From Clostridia bacterium (lineage in GTDB: Bacteria; Bacillota; Clostridia; Oscillospirales; Butyricicoccaceae), in contig JAJPXP010000052.1 in the NCBI GenBank assembly GCA_021205365.1, positions 1 through 35,743 on the forward strand: a stretch of DNA of 35,743 bases, written 5' to 3'. This document shows, in pieces, positions 6,282-15,892 of the stretch (within the stretch, counting starts at the first letter, position 1; every line of letters starts with the position of its first letter). The position numbers and the translations under genes are program-made. Below the pieces are notes generated by a model that had not been told where the DNA came from, searched no databases, and was given only the letters and a program-made list of their open reading frames with translations.

Positions 6282-7655
6282 CTATTTTTCTGTCAGCTGC
6301 TGGTATGTCAGCCCCTTTTTCTCAATCTTGTGCATATCCCAATAGAAACAGATCATCTGGTAAACGCCCGCTGCTACCCATGCGAGGCCGTCCATGCAGA
6401 ACAGCCCTGTAATGTCAATCAGATGCGGCAGAAACACCGCTGCCCCCGAACGCGCTGCAAATTCAAAAAAGCCGGAAATCATCGGAGATATGCTGTCTCC
6501 CAATCCCTGCAGGGAAAAACGATACAGATTCATCAGGTACGCTGCCACAAGGAACAGGCTCATGATAAACAGGTATTGATATGCCGTATCCAAAACCTGT
6601 GCTGCATTTTCTGCATTGGAGGAAATAAACAGACATACCACCTGACGCCCGAAGAGAATCATGACCGTCATAATGGAAAAAGCAATAACCAGTGCAATGA
6701 CAATGGCACGCCGGATACCTGCTTTGACACGGTCCATGCGGTTTGCTCCCCAGTTCTGACCGATATAGGTTGCCGATGCACAGCCAAGTGCTGTGGCAGA
6801 GCAGTCCAGCAGCCCATGCAGCTTATTGGTAGCCGTAAAGCCTGCAACAATGATATAGCCATAGGTATTGATGACAGATTGTGCGATAATACCGCCGAAT
6901 ACAACCACAGCCTGTTCCAATGCCACCGGCAGACCCAGCTTGCACAGGGTCAGGATTACCCTGGTGTCCACTTTCCAATCGGATTTCTCCAACCGGAACA
7001 GGTCAGATTTCCGCATAATACGGAAGCAGTACAAAAATGCAAACATCTGCGCCAGAAGGGTTGCAAATGCCGCGCCGATAATGCCCCACTTGAAAACCAG
7101 GACAAACAACAGGTCCAATAACACATTAAAGGTGCCCGCAAGCCCCATCGCAATCAGCGGGCTTTTTCCATCTCCGACACTGCGCAGAATTGCCGCAGAC
7201 ATATTATACGCCATGACAATCAGGGAACCCGCATACATTGTGGTCAAATAGGTCTGTGCACCGGCAAAAATATTTTCCGGTGTATGCAGCAGCTGCAGCA
7301 ATGGCTTTGCCCATAAAATACTGGCTACTGTAAGAATGACGCCAAACACAGCACACAGCAGTACGGACATCGTAACTGCCTTGCGGAAATCCTTTCGATT
7401 GCCCGATCCAAAGGTCTGTGATACCAGGGCAGAAAAGCCCTGTGTCATCATGGTAATCGACCACAAAACCAGCCAATATACCCAGTCTGTTGCACCAAGG
7501 GAAGCCAGAGCCTCCACACCAACACCTCTGCCGACAATTGCAGCATCCATAATACTGTACAACTGCTGTCCAAGATTGGTCAAAATCAAGGGAAATGCCA
7601 ATCGAAGAATCAGCTTTGTCGGGCTTCCGGTTGTCATATTAAGGGAACGATCCAT
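6282..7655 (-). CDS. MATE-family efflux transporter (first of two)
   Basis: 457 aa, ATG 7655 with GGAAGGAG about 10 nt upstream. Typical MATE opening (TGSPTKLILRLAFPLILTNLGQQLYSIMDAAIVGR), then about 12 hydrophobic segments in two homologous halves; the second half starts near LCKLGLPVALEQAVVVFGG. Family members exchange Na+ or H+ for cationic drugs or metabolites across the cytoplasmic membrane. It is next to a second, clearly different MATE gene in the same orientation, separated by a terminator, so the two are probably separate transcripts. Substrate unknown. The leader between 7656 and 7804 holds no clear promoter or riboswitch that I can defend. Confidence 0.93.
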   Translation of the reverse strand: MDRSLNMTTGSPTKLILRLAFPLILTNLGQQLYSIMDAAIVGRGVGVEALASLGATDWVYWLVLWSITMMTQGFSALVSQTFGSGNRKDFRKAVTMSVLLCAVFGVILTVASILWAKPLLQLLHTPENIFAGAQTYLTTMYAGSLIVMAYNMSAAILRSVGDGKSPLIAMGLAGTFNVLLDLLFVLVFKWGIIGAAFATLLAQMFAFLYCFRIMRKSDLFRLEKSDWKVDTRVILTLCKLGLPVALEQAVVVFGGIIAQSVINTYGYIIVAGFTATNKLHGLLDCSATALGCASATYIGQNWGANRMDRVKAGIRRAIVIALVIAFSIMTVMILFGRQVVCLFISSNAENAAQVLDTAYQYLFIMSLFLVAAYLMNLYRFSLQGLGDSISPMISGFFEFAARSGAAVFLPHLIDITGLFCMDGLAWVAAGVYQMICFYWDMHKIEKKGLTYQQLTEK

Positions 7656-7804
7656 ACCTCTTTACTCCTTCCGCCATCTGTTGACGTATACTCCACAGTC
7701 CCCCGCAGAGGAAGACCCTTCACAGCTGAACACGGTCCGCCCCTATATTATTATTTTACAAAAAAATACACACAAAGAAAAGAGAGAATTTTCACGGAAG
7801 CAGG

Positions 7805-7837
7805 AAAACCCAGCTGACATATGAAAAATCAGCCGGG
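7805..7837 (-). terminator. Terminator of the second MATE gene
   Basis: Minus strand: a 9-bp stem (arms 7829-7837 and 7809-7817, with G-T pairs) followed by four T. It lies 25 nt beyond the MATE stop codon. Confidence 0.65.
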
Positions 7838-7861
7838 CTTTGGAAGGATATTTATTTCAGG

Positions 7862-9310
7862 TTAAGCATGACGGTGTTTTTTTACCTCGACAGCAGTTGT
7901 ATCTGTCTTTGGCTTCTTGTTGGAAATATGGATGCGATAAATCGGATGCAGGGAAACGCCTTTGCTCTCTGCTTCCCGGATGTACTTGGGAATCCAGACA
8001 TTGCATACATAGAAGATAATGGAAATCGAGGTGCCAATCATCCATCCAAGCGGATACGCATAGCAGACACCGGCAAAGCCAAGCATCGGAACCAGTACAA
8101 AGGCCAGCACAACACGCAGTATGAGATCTGCCAGCGTCGTAACCATAAACGATCCCATGGCGCTGCCGCCGCGCAATACGCTGTCACAGCAGTTTTTTAT
8201 GCCAAGCAGCGGATAGAACGGTGCAACAATACACAGATATTCCATGCCAACACTGAGAACAACGCCATTTACCTCATCGCCGAGAAACAGCTGCAGGAGC
8301 TGCGTGCCTGCAGAGAAGAACAGCACGATGATACAGCCAATCAGGACCTCCGACATAATGACGCAGTCACGCACACCCTGGCGCACACGTTTGATATCCT
8401 GTGCACCGATATTCTGTGCAGCATAACTGGAAAGCGCATTCGGCAGCGCATTCATCACCATCACGGCAAAGGTCGAAATCTTGAGTGCTGCGGAAAAGCC
8501 CGCAACGGTATAAGCGCCCAATGGATTGATCAGACTCTGTACACAGAACACACCGATGGAAACAAACGACTGCTGGCAGATAGACGGAATTGCAATCATT
8601 GCCATACGGCACAGCAGATGGGTATCAAACTTCACCGGTTTCCGCTCCACCGGAATACGGGACAGACGGCGAACCAGCGTCACAATAGCCAGCAGGGAGG
8701 AAATACCCTGTGCAATCAGCGTTGCCCAGCCTACACCGGCAATGCCCATATCCAGCGTATTGACAAAAAACACATCCAGAATGACATTAAACGTGGTGGA
8801 AAAAGCAAGGAAGTACAACGGCGTACGGCTGTCACCCAGGCCGTTAAAGATTGCAGTAGCCGTGTTATACAGGAAGAGGAACAGCAGCCCTGCAATGTAG
8901 ATCCGCAGGTAAACCATGGTCGGCTCAAAAATATTCTTCGGGGTGCTGATCATTCTCATCAGCGCGGGGCATGCAAGCTGGCCCAGAACGGTCAGCGCCA
9001 GCGCCAGCGCAACCAGAGTGATGACTGCGGTATTGACAGCGGAACGCATCCTTGTATGATCATGTGCACCGAACAGCTGGGAAATGACGACGGAACAGCC
9101 AACACTTGCACCGGTAGCCACTGCAATAAACAGCACCGTGATCGGATACGCAGCGCCGGTGGCAGCCAGCGCTTCTACACCTAAGAAACGTCCGGCAATC
9201 ACGCTGTCAGCCAGATTGTACATCTGCTGGAATACCATACTCAGCAGCAGCGGAATGACAAATTTCAGCAGAATTTTGAATGGGGACCCTTTGGTCATGT
9301 CAGTCATCAT
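7862..9310 (-). CDS. MATE-family efflux transporter (second of two)
   Basis: 482 aa, ATG 9310 behind AGAGGT. The N-terminus TKGSPFKILLKFVIPLLLSMVFQQMYNLADSVIAGRFLG is a classic MATE start, and about 12 membrane segments follow; the last 35 residues are a basic soluble tail ending in KKHRHA. The fragment SVVISQLFGAHDHTRMRSAVNTAV is the usual first-half loop. It belongs to the NorM/DinF-like branch by general look, without a known substrate. A possible extended -10 (TGCTAAAAT on the minus strand, 9401-9409) lies upstream but lacks a good -35. Confidence 0.93.
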   Translation of the reverse strand: MMTDMTKGSPFKILLKFVIPLLLSMVFQQMYNLADSVIAGRFLGVEALAATGAAYPITVLFIAVATGASVGCSVVISQLFGAHDHTRMRSAVNTAVITLVALALALTVLGQLACPALMRMISTPKNIFEPTMVYLRIYIAGLLFLFLYNTATAIFNGLGDSRTPLYFLAFSTTFNVILDVFFVNTLDMGIAGVGWATLIAQGISSLLAIVTLVRRLSRIPVERKPVKFDTHLLCRMAMIAIPSICQQSFVSIGVFCVQSLINPLGAYTVAGFSAALKISTFAVMVMNALPNALSSYAAQNIGAQDIKRVRQGVRDCVIMSEVLIGCIIVLFFSAGTQLLQLFLGDEVNGVVLSVGMEYLCIVAPFYPLLGIKNCCDSVLRGGSAMGSFMVTTLADLILRVVLAFVLVPMLGFAGVCYAYPLGWMIGTSISIIFYVCNVWIPKYIREAESKGVSLHPIYRIHISNKKPKTDTTAVEVKKHRHA

Positions 9311-9509
9311 TTTGGTTTACCTCTAATTTGTTGTTGGATAAAAATGGTTACAAAATGCAATACATTTTTTAAATTCCTGCATTTTTTGAGTTCGTTTGAG
9401 ATTTTAGCACACAACCCAACATTTGAATAGCGCAATCTTTCACAGGTTTTCCCAAAAATTCGATGGTTAATTTATATAAAATTTAATGTTACTTTTTGGT
9501 TATATATAC

Positions 9510-9543
9510 AAAAAGAGCAGCTGAAACTTCCATCCAGCTGCTC
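9510..9543 (-). terminator. Terminator of the ABC transporter gene
   Basis: Minus strand: 9-bp stem GAGCAGCTG/CAGCTGCTC followed by five T. A second hairpin (GCAGCCGC/GCGGCTGC, 9571-9591) just before it has no T run. Confidence 0.8.
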
Positions 9544-9651
9544 TTATTCCGAATTTCAGGTAGTTGCATGCAGCCGCTTGCCGCGGCTGCAAAACGCTTT
9601 CCAATCTTACAACAAAGCCGGAATGCATCCCATGTCACGGCAAAGCATACA

Positions 9652-11421
9652 TCACCGCATGTTTGAATACATACTGTATAAATCCTTATAAATTCCACCT
9701 TTAGCAATTAATTCTTCATGCGAACCTTGTTCTGCTATGCCATCGGAGGTCAGCACAAGGATTTCATCCGCGCCACGTATGGTTGTCAGACGGTGCGCAA
9801 TGGTAAATACCGTGCGTCCGTGGGCCAGTTTATCCAGAGACTGCTGTACCAGCCGCTCGCTTTCATTATCCAGCGCACTCGTAGCTTCGTCCAGAATTAA
9901 CACCGGTGGGTCCTTCAAAAATACACGGGCAATGGAAATACGCTGCTTCTGGCCGCCAGAAAGCTTGATGCCTCGTTCACCGATAAATGTATCGTAGCCA
10001 TTCGGCAACGCAGAAATAAATTCATCCGCACCTGCCAGCTTGGCTGCCCGGATGATCTCCTCACGAGAGGCTCCCGGTTTGCCGTATTCAATATTATGCA
10101 GCACTGTGCCCGAAAACAGGTAATTGTCCTGCTGCACCACACCGATATGGGAACGCAGGGAATGCAGTTGGATGTCCCGGACGTCTACGCCATCCAACCG
10201 GACAGAACCACTTGACACATCGTAGAATCTTGGTATTAAATTACTTAAAGTAGTCTTACCACCGCCGGACGGGCCGACAATCGCAATATTTTCACCGGCC
10301 TTGACATGCAGATTGATATTGGCGAGCACCTCTCCGGCATCATCTTCATAGGAGAAGGAAACATTGTCAAAATCAATTTCACCCCGGACATCATGACATT
10401 CTATCGCATCCGGTGAATCTGTGATATCCGGCTTCTCGTCCATGACCTCCAGAAAACGGTCAATGCCAGTCATGCCGCGCTGGAACTGCTCCATAAATTC
10501 TACAATCCGGCGGATGGAAGTCAGCAGCGTCTGCACATATAACAGATATGCCACGAAATCGCCCGGCACAATGGCACCGCGCAGCAAGAACAAACTGCCA
10601 AATACCAGCACAACCAGATTCATCAGGCCGTCAAACCCGCGGGTTGTCGCATTGAAGCCGCCCATCCAGAAATAATTTCGCTTTTTGATTTCCAGCCAGC
10701 GGCGGTTTCCCTCGTCAAATTTCCTCTGTTCGGTTTCCTCCTGTGCAAACGATTTTACCACCCGGATGCCCAGCAGGGAATCCTCCACCTGTGCATTGAT
10801 TTCACCTACCTGCCAGCGGGATTCCTTAAAGGTTTCGCGCATCCGGCGGTTGAATTTATAACAGCACATCAGCATGACCGGCAGCACAAGGAACGTGATG
10901 ATGGTCAATGGGACATTCACACACAGCAGGATTAGAAAGGATACTGCAATTTTGACTCCCGCAATAAAGAATTCTTCCGGACAATGATGAGCAAACTCTG
11001 TAACATCAAACAAATCTGATGTAATACGCGCCATCAGCTGTCCAACCTTGGCATCTGCGTAATACCGGAACGACAGCTTTTGCAGATGGCCAAACAGCTC
11101 CCGGCGCATATCGGTTTCGATTTTGGCACCCATGACATGTCCGATATTCGACATGAAATAAGAACCTGCTATGTCGATCACACGCAGGACAAAATACAAC
11201 ACGCCCAGACGTATGACCAGATTCACCGTCAAGGCGGGCAGATTGTACTGCGCCAGATTGGTGACATACCGGACAATAACCGGCAGTGCCAGCTCACAAA
11301 TGGTAGTCAATGCTGCACAGAACAAATCAAAAAACAATACCGGCAGGTATGGCCGGAAATAGGGTGCAAACCGTACGAACAGCTCCCATGTGGAGCGGGT
11401 ACGTCCATGTTCTTCAGGCAA
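9652..11421 (-). CDS. ABC exporter with fused membrane and ATPase domains
   Basis: 589 aa. No in-frame ATG exists near the start, so a TTG at 11421 behind GGAAG is used. Residues about 20-310 form six membrane helices (ABC type I exporter domain), followed by the ATPase: Walker A GPSGGGKTT (383-391), Q-loop VVQQDN, signature LSGGQ (487-491), Walker B VLILDEATSALD (507-518) and H-loop His543. It should act as a homo- or heterodimer exporting drugs, lipids or peptides. No partner half-transporter is adjacent, favouring a homodimer. It is divergent from mrp across a 10-bp perfect dyad (11486-11508). The substrate cannot be predicted from the sequence. Confidence 0.94.
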   Translation of the reverse strand: MPEEHGRTRSTWELFVRFAPYFRPYLPVLFFDLFCAALTTICELALPVIVRYVTNLAQYNLPALTVNLVIRLGVLYFVLRVIDIAGSYFMSNIGHVMGAKIETDMRRELFGHLQKLSFRYYADAKVGQLMARITSDLFDVTEFAHHCPEEFFIAGVKIAVSFLILLCVNVPLTIITFLVLPVMLMCCYKFNRRMRETFKESRWQVGEINAQVEDSLLGIRVVKSFAQEETEQRKFDEGNRRWLEIKKRNYFWMGGFNATTRGFDGLMNLVVLVFGSLFLLRGAIVPGDFVAYLLYVQTLLTSIRRIVEFMEQFQRGMTGIDRFLEVMDEKPDITDSPDAIECHDVRGEIDFDNVSFSYEDDAGEVLANINLHVKAGENIAIVGPSGGGKTTLSNLIPRFYDVSSGSVRLDGVDVRDIQLHSLRSHIGVVQQDNYLFSGTVLHNIEYGKPGASREEIIRAAKLAGADEFISALPNGYDTFIGERGIKLSGGQKQRISIARVFLKDPPVLILDEATSALDNESERLVQQSLDKLAHGRTVFTIAHRLTTIRGADEILVLTSDGIAEQGSHEELIAKGGIYKDLYSMYSNMR

Positions 11422-11485
11422 AACAAATTCGCTTCCTTTCGACTCATATTTTATATCTTATTAAGCATACTGCAATTGTGATGTG

Positions 11486-11508
11486 TTTTTCAAGAGTATC
11501 TTGAAAAA
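11486..11508. promoter_or_regulatory. Perfect dyad between the ABC exporter and mrp (operator candidate)
   Basis: TTTTTCAAGA (11486-11495), GTA, TCTTGAAAAA (11499-11508). The right arm contains the mrp -35 TTGAAA; the left arm read on the minus strand also contains TTGAAA, 18 bp from a poor TATGCT facing the ABC gene. A protein bound here could control both genes. Confidence 0.55.
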
Positions 11509-11528
11509 TGTTTCATATATGATATAAT
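11501..11528 (+). promoter_or_regulatory. Promoter of mrp
   Basis: TTGAAA (11501-11506), 16-bp spacer, TATAAT (11523-11528). Confidence 0.75.
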
Positions 11529-11603
11529 TACACCATTCGAACAAAATTCACAGCGATTGCTGTGCGAAATGAAACGTGAAATTGATGGAAGGAGATGACT
11601 TTC

Positions 11604-12416
11604 ATGGGCTGTAACCATGATTGTGAAAGCTGCGGTGGAGGCTGCAGCGAGCCGGAGTCCATGCTCAAAGCGCCGCATCCGCTGTCCAAGGTAAAAAAGG
11701 TGATCGGTATTGTCAGCGGCAAGGGCGGCGTAGGCAAGAGCATGTGCACTTCCCTGCTTGCCATTGCCATGCAGCGCAAAGGGGCACATTGCGGTATTCT
11801 GGATGCTGATATCACAGGCCCGTCTATCCCGAAGGGCTTCGGCCTGAGCGGTACGCTCGGCGCCACGGAAGAAGGCGTCTACCCAATGGCCACCAAGACC
11901 GGTATTGATGTCTGTTCCATTAACCTGCTGCTGGAAAATGATACAGACCCAGTCGTTTGGCGCGGCCCGATTATTGCCGGTGCTGTACAGCAGTTCTGGA
12001 CGGATATTATCTGGAAGGATATCGACTTTATGTTTGTCGACATGCCTCCGGGAACCGGTGACGTCCCGCTGACGGTATTCCAGTCCCTCCCGGTTGACGG
12101 CATTGTTGTTATGACCTCGCCACAGGAGCTGGTTTCCCAGGTTGTTACCAAGGCAGTCAAGATGGCGGAAATGATGGAGATCCCGATTCTGGGTATCATC
12201 GAGAACTACAGCTATGTACAATGTCCGGACTGCGGCAAGAAGATTTCGGTATTTGGCGAAAGCCATGTAGACGAGATTGCACAGGCACATAATCTGGATG
12301 TCCTGGCAAAACTGCCGATTGACCCGGCTCTGGCCGCTGCCTGTGATGCAGGCAAACTGGAGGATGTGACCCTGCCGGATCTGTCAAAGGCATGCGACAA
12401 GCTTGCTGCACTGTAA
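11604..12416 (+). CDS. mrp: Mrp/NBP35 (ApbC)-family iron-sulfur carrier ATPase
   Basis: 270 aa. ATG 11604 is chosen because GGAAGGAG lies 9 nt upstream; the in-frame ATG at 11595 overlaps that site. A Cys-rich tail (Cys3, 7, 10, 14) precedes the deviant Walker A GKGGVGKS (39-46); DMPPGTGD is at 146-153 and the CPDC pair (207-210) is the site where Mrp homodimers hold a 4Fe-4S cluster. The family assembles or transfers Fe-S clusters to target proteins in the cytoplasm, which fits an anaerobe with many Fe-S enzymes (HemW is encoded just downstream). It is monocistronic between its own promoter and terminator. Confidence 0.93.
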   Translation: MGCNHDCESCGGGCSEPESMLKAPHPLSKVKKVIGIVSGKGGVGKSMCTSLLAIAMQRKGAHCGILDADITGPSIPKGFGLSGTLGATEEGVYPMATKTGIDVCSINLLLENDTDPVVWRGPIIAGAVQQFWTDIIWKDIDFMFVDMPPGTGDVPLTVFQSLPVDGIVVMTSPQELVSQVVTKAVKMAEMMEIPILGIIENYSYVQCPDCGKKISVFGESHVDEIAQAHNLDVLAKLPIDPALAAACDAGKLEDVTLPDLSKACDKLAAL

Positions 12417-12421
12417 TTTCT

Positions 12422-12451
12422 AAGACACTCTGGAAACAGGGTGTCTTTTTT
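12422..12451 (+). terminator. Terminator of mrp
   Basis: 9-bp stem (12422-12430 with 12439-12447, one T-G pair) running into a T tract. Confidence 0.85.
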
Positions 12452-12555
12452 CTGTAAGATTGCATCATCCGCCTGAGTGGCTGCTGCTCCATTTCTTTGC
12501 CGGCTGGGCGACGGTATATTGCCCCTTTCCGCCTGACGGGAAATGTGAAATCATC

Positions 12556-12584
12556 TTGCGGCAGCCCTCCGGCTATGTTATACT
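12556..12584 (+). promoter_or_regulatory. Promoter of the lepA-hemW operon
   Basis: TTGCGG (12556-12561), 17-bp spacer, TATACT (12579-12584), 81 nt upstream of lepA. Confidence 0.65.
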
Positions 12585-12664
12585 GATATGTACGATTAGG
12601 CATTTTTCCGCCTTTCTGTATTTGTAAATATCCGCCGTGATTTCGACGGCGTAAAGGAGAAATC

Positions 12665-14476
12665 ATGAAAGATCAATCCCTTATCCGAAATTTTTCTATT
12701 GTCGCACATATTGACCATGGCAAATCCACACTGGCTGACCGCCTGCTGGAATGCTGCCATACCGTCACCCAGCGTGAAATGGAAAGCCAGCTTCTGGACA
12801 ATATGGATCTGGAACGCGAACGCGGCATTACCATCAAGGCCCGCGCAGTCCGCATGGACTATGAAGCGCATGACGGCAAGACCTATCAGATGAACCTGAT
12901 CGATACGCCGGGCCATGTCGACTTTAATTATGAGGTATCCCGTTCGCTGGCGGCCTGCGAAGGCGCTGTTCTGGTTGTCGATGCCACACAGGGCATTGAA
13001 GCCCAGACCCTTGCCAACACGTATCTTGCAATTGAAAACAATCTGGAGGTCCTTCCGGTTGTCAACAAAATTGACCTGCCGTCGGCTGACCCGGTGCGTG
13101 CCAAGCATGAAATCGAAGATATTATCGGTATCCCGGCCGAGGATGCACCGGAAGTATCCGCAAAAATGGGCATCAATATCGATGAAGTCCTCGAACGCAT
13201 TGTGACCGACATCCCAGAACCGGACGGCGACCCGGAAGCTCCTTTACAGGCATTGATTTTTGACAGCCAGTACGATTCCTACCGCGGCGTTATTGTTTAT
13301 ATCCGTGTCATGGAAGGCTCCATCAAACCGGGTATGAAGGTAAAAATGATGGCTACCGGTGCACAATTCCAGGTTGTGGAAACCGGTTATATGCGTCCAT
13401 TGGCGTTGGAACCGTCCAAGGACGGCTTAATAGCCGGTGAAGTTGGTTATTTCACCGCTTCCATAAAAAATGTATCCGATACCCGTGTTGGTGATACGGT
13501 TACCGGTATGGAAAATCCGGCAGAAGAAGCGCTTCCGGGCTACCGTAAGGTTCAGCCGATGGTATTTTCCGGTATTTATCCGGCAGACAGCGCCCGGTAT
13601 CCGGATTTGCGCGATGCACTGGAAAAGCTGCAGCTGAATGATGCTGCCCTCACCTTTGAGCCGGAAAGCTCGATTGCTTTGGGCTTCGGCTTCCGCTGCG
13701 GCTTCCTTGGATTGCTGCACATGGAAATCGTTCAGGAACGCCTGGAACGTGAATACGATCTTGACCTCATTACAACTGCACCGAGCGTTATTTATAAGAT
13801 CAAACGCACGGATGGAGAAGAAGAGTATATTGATAATCCGCTGAACTACCCTGACCCGACAACATTGGATTATGCAGAAGAGCCTTATGTCAAGGCAAGC
13901 ATTATGACCCCAAGTGAATATGTCGGCAATATCATGGAGCTGTGCCAGGAACGCCGCGGTATCTATAAGGATATGGAATATATCGATTCTGACCGTGTGG
14001 AAATGCACTATGAACTGCCATTGGGCGAAATCATTTATGATTTCTTTGATGCACTGAAATCGCGTACCCGCGGTTATGCCTCTCTGGATTATGAACTGAT
14101 AGGCTACCGCAAATCCGAGCTGGTCAAGCTGGATGTCCTGCTCAACGGCGATGCAGTGGATGCATTGTCCTTCATTGTTCACCAGGAAAAGGCCTATGGA
14201 CGTGCCCGCAAGATTGTCGAAAAGCTGAAGGAAAATATTCCGCGCCAGCTGTTTGAGGTTCCGGTACAGGCTGCCATCGGCAACAAGATTATTGCCCGTG
14301 AAACCATCAAGGCAATGCGCAAGGATGTCCTTGCCAAGTGCTATGGCGGTGATATTACCCGAAAGAAAAAGCTGCTGGAAAAGCAGAAAGAAGGCAAAAA
14401 GCGTATGCGTGCCCTCGGCTCTGTACAGGTTCCGCAGGAAGCATTTATGGCTGTACTCAAGCTGGATGAAGAATAA
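12665..14476 (+). CDS. lepA: Elongation factor 4 (LepA)
   Basis: 603 aa, full family length, ATG 12665 with AAAGGAG upstream. The GTPase domain shows AHIDHGKST (G1), RGITIKA (G2), DTPGHVDF (G3) and NKIDLPSAD (G4, with the LepA-typical spacing). EF-G-like domains follow, and then the LepA-specific C-terminal domain ([22 protein letters not shown]). It is a ribosome-associated GTPase that affects translation under stress and initiation. It opens a compact run: hemW starts 11 bp inside its 3' end. The lepA-hemW pairing is common in Firmicutes. Confidence 0.98.
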   Translation: MKDQSLIRNFSIVAHIDHGKSTLADRLLECCHTVTQREMESQLLDNMDLERERGITIKARAVRMDYEAHDGKTYQMNLIDTPGHVDFNYEVSRSLAACEGAVLVVDATQGIEAQTLANTYLAIENNLEVLPVVNKIDLPSADPVRAKHEIEDIIGIPAEDAPEVSAKMGINIDEVLERIVTDIPEPDGDPEAPLQALIFDSQYDSYRGVIVYIRVMEGSIKPGMKVKMMATGAQFQVVETGYMRPLALEPSKDGLIAGEVGYFTASIKNVSDTRVGDTVTGMENPAEEALPGYRKVQPMVFSGIYPADSARYPDLRDALEKLQLNDAALTFEPESSIALGFGFRCGFLGLLHMEIVQERLEREYDLDLITTAPSVIYKIKRTDGEEEYIDNPLNYPDPTTLDYAEEPYVKASIMTPSEYVGNIMELCQERRGIYKDMEYIDSDRVEMHYELPLGEIIYDFFDALKSRTRGYASLDYELIGYRKSELVKLDVLLNGDAVDALSFIVHQEKAYGRARKIVEKLKENIPRQLFEVPVQAAIGNKIIARETIKAMRKDVLAKCYGGDITRKKKLLEKQKEGKKRMRALGSVQVPQEAFMAVLKLDEE

Positions 14477-15578
14477 GCTCGGCATCTATATCCATGTGCC
14501 GTTCTGTGCCGCAAAATGCGCTTATTGTGACTTCTATTCCCTTTCCGGGCAGCTGGAACAGCGGGATGCCTATGTCAGCCGCCTGATGGCAGAGCTATGC
14601 CAGAACGCGCCGCAATGTCAGGATTATACCATTGATACGGTTTATTTCGGCGGCGGTACGCCCAGCCTGCTGGGTGGCAAACGCATTGCCGCGATCTTAC
14701 AGGCAGTCCGGGCACACTATGCTGTCGAGCCGGATGCGGAAATCACCATAGAAGCCAATCCGGATTCCATGACGGAAGCGTTTCTCGCGGTATCTCATGC
14801 AGCCGGAGCAAACCGGTTATCTATGGGAATCCAGTCTGCCCAGGAGGATGAACTGAAAGCCATCGGGCGGGTCCATACCTTTTCCCAGGCGCAGGATGCG
14901 TTTTTCCGGGCAAGGGCTGCCGGATTTACCAACATCAGTGTGGATTTGATGTATGCCCTGCCGGGACAGACGATGGACAGGCTGGGGCAGTCGATTGGTG
15001 CATTGCTGGCGCTACAGCCGGAGCATGTATCCTGCTACGGACTGACATTGGAACCACATACGCCATTGGGCAGGAAAAATCCTGTCTTACCGGATGAAGA
15101 TACACAGGCGGATATGTACCTGATGCTGTGCCGGAAAATGGCTGCCGCCGGATTCGAACACTATGAGATTTCCAATTTTGCCAAACCAGGCTTCCGCAGC
15201 CAGCACAACAGCCGGTACTGGAAGCAGTCCCCCTATCTCGGCTTTGGGCCGGGTGCACATGGTGATTTTTCTGGTGTCCGGTACGAAATCCCACGGGATT
15301 TCCATGCATGGCTGACGGGTGATGCAAAACCAGAGCTGGAAGATACCCAAGCCCTTGACCGTGCCGCAGAATATATTATGCTTTCCCTGCGCACAGCAGA
15401 CGGCTTTGACAGCCAATATTTCGAACAAACCTTTTCCCAAAATCCAAAACCGATTGAGCAGGCACTTTCTGCCCTGCCGAAACAATATATCAGGCATACA
15501 GACAGCCGGTGGCATCTGACGGATGATGGCTTTCTGGTTTCCAATGCTGTCATTCTCGCAGCGCTGGATGCATGTTAA
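14466..15578 (+). CDS. hemW: Heme chaperone HemW (radical SAM, HemN-like)
   Basis: 370 aa from ATG 14466, overlapping lepA by 11 bp. The radical-SAM motif CAAKCAYC (Cx3Cx2C) is near residues 14-21, in HemW-style context [19 protein letters not shown]. Conserved [24 protein letters not shown] and [13 protein letters not shown] follow, and the C-terminal HemN-like domain includes [19 protein letters not shown]. HemW delivers heme to respiratory proteins in studied bacteria; it is not the oxygen-independent coproporphyrinogen oxidase, a frequent mislabel. No other heme gene is in the window. Translation is probably coupled to lepA. Confidence 0.95.
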   Translation: MKNKLGIYIHVPFCAAKCAYCDFYSLSGQLEQRDAYVSRLMAELCQNAPQCQDYTIDTVYFGGGTPSLLGGKRIAAILQAVRAHYAVEPDAEITIEANPDSMTEAFLAVSHAAGANRLSMGIQSAQEDELKAIGRVHTFSQAQDAFFRARAAGFTNISVDLMYALPGQTMDRLGQSIGALLALQPEHVSCYGLTLEPHTPLGRKNPVLPDEDTQADMYLMLCRKMAAAGFEHYEISNFAKPGFRSQHNSRYWKQSPYLGFGPGAHGDFSGVRYEIPRDFHAWLTGDAKPELEDTQALDRAAEYIMLSLRTADGFDSQYFEQTFSQNPKPIEQALSALPKQYIRHTDSRWHLTDDGFLVSNAVILAALDAC

Positions 15579-15605
15579 ACACAACTTTTAGGAGGAACAC
15601 ACACC

Positions 15606-15878
15606 ATGCGTGCAATGTTAACTGTAGCGGGCAAGGACCGCACCGGCGTTATCGCCAGAATTTCCACTACCCTGAGCAATCATAATGTCAACATCATCGA
15701 TGTCCGCCAGAACATCATGGGTGGCGACCTGTTTGCCATGATTATGCTGGTTGAGCTAGAGAACTGTGATATCAGCTTTCCGGCACTGACTGCACAGCTG
15801 GAGGCTGACGGTGTTGATCTCGGTATGAAGGTTCATCTGATGCATGAGGATATCTTCAACGCTATGCATCGTATTTAA
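15606..15878 (+). CDS. ACT-domain protein (UPF0237 type)
   Basis: 90 aa, ATG 15606 behind TAGGAGG. The whole protein is a single ACT domain: [19 protein letters not shown], then [24 protein letters not shown]. Stand-alone ACT proteins bind small ligands such as amino acids and act as regulatory subunits. It lies 27 nt after hemW and 14 nt before the UPF0210 gene. That adjacency to UPF0210 recurs in Firmicutes and archaea, suggesting that it senses a ligand for, or binds to, its partner. No ligand can be assigned. Confidence 0.93.
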   Translation: MRAMLTVAGKDRTGVIARISTTLSNHNVNIIDVRQNIMGGDLFAMIMLVELENCDISFPALTAQLEADGVDLGMKVHLMHEDIFNAMHRI

Positions 15879-15892
15879 GGAGATTCAACAAC

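Noticed and set aside
7868-9184. 438-codon open frame antisense to the second MATE gene
   Set aside because: Composition (many His, Asn, Gln, Cys) is typical of the reverse strand of membrane-protein genes; no start signals.
9489-9707. 72-codon leftward frame after the ABC exporter
   Set aside because: Overlaps the end of the exporter gene and reads through its terminator; no ribosome site.
11490-12290. 266-codon open frame antisense to mrp
   Set aside because: mrp has intact P-loop and Cys motifs plus promoter and terminator on the plus strand.
13427-14485. 352-codon open frame antisense to lepA
   Set aside because: Low-complexity-like composition; lepA is complete and certain on the other strand.
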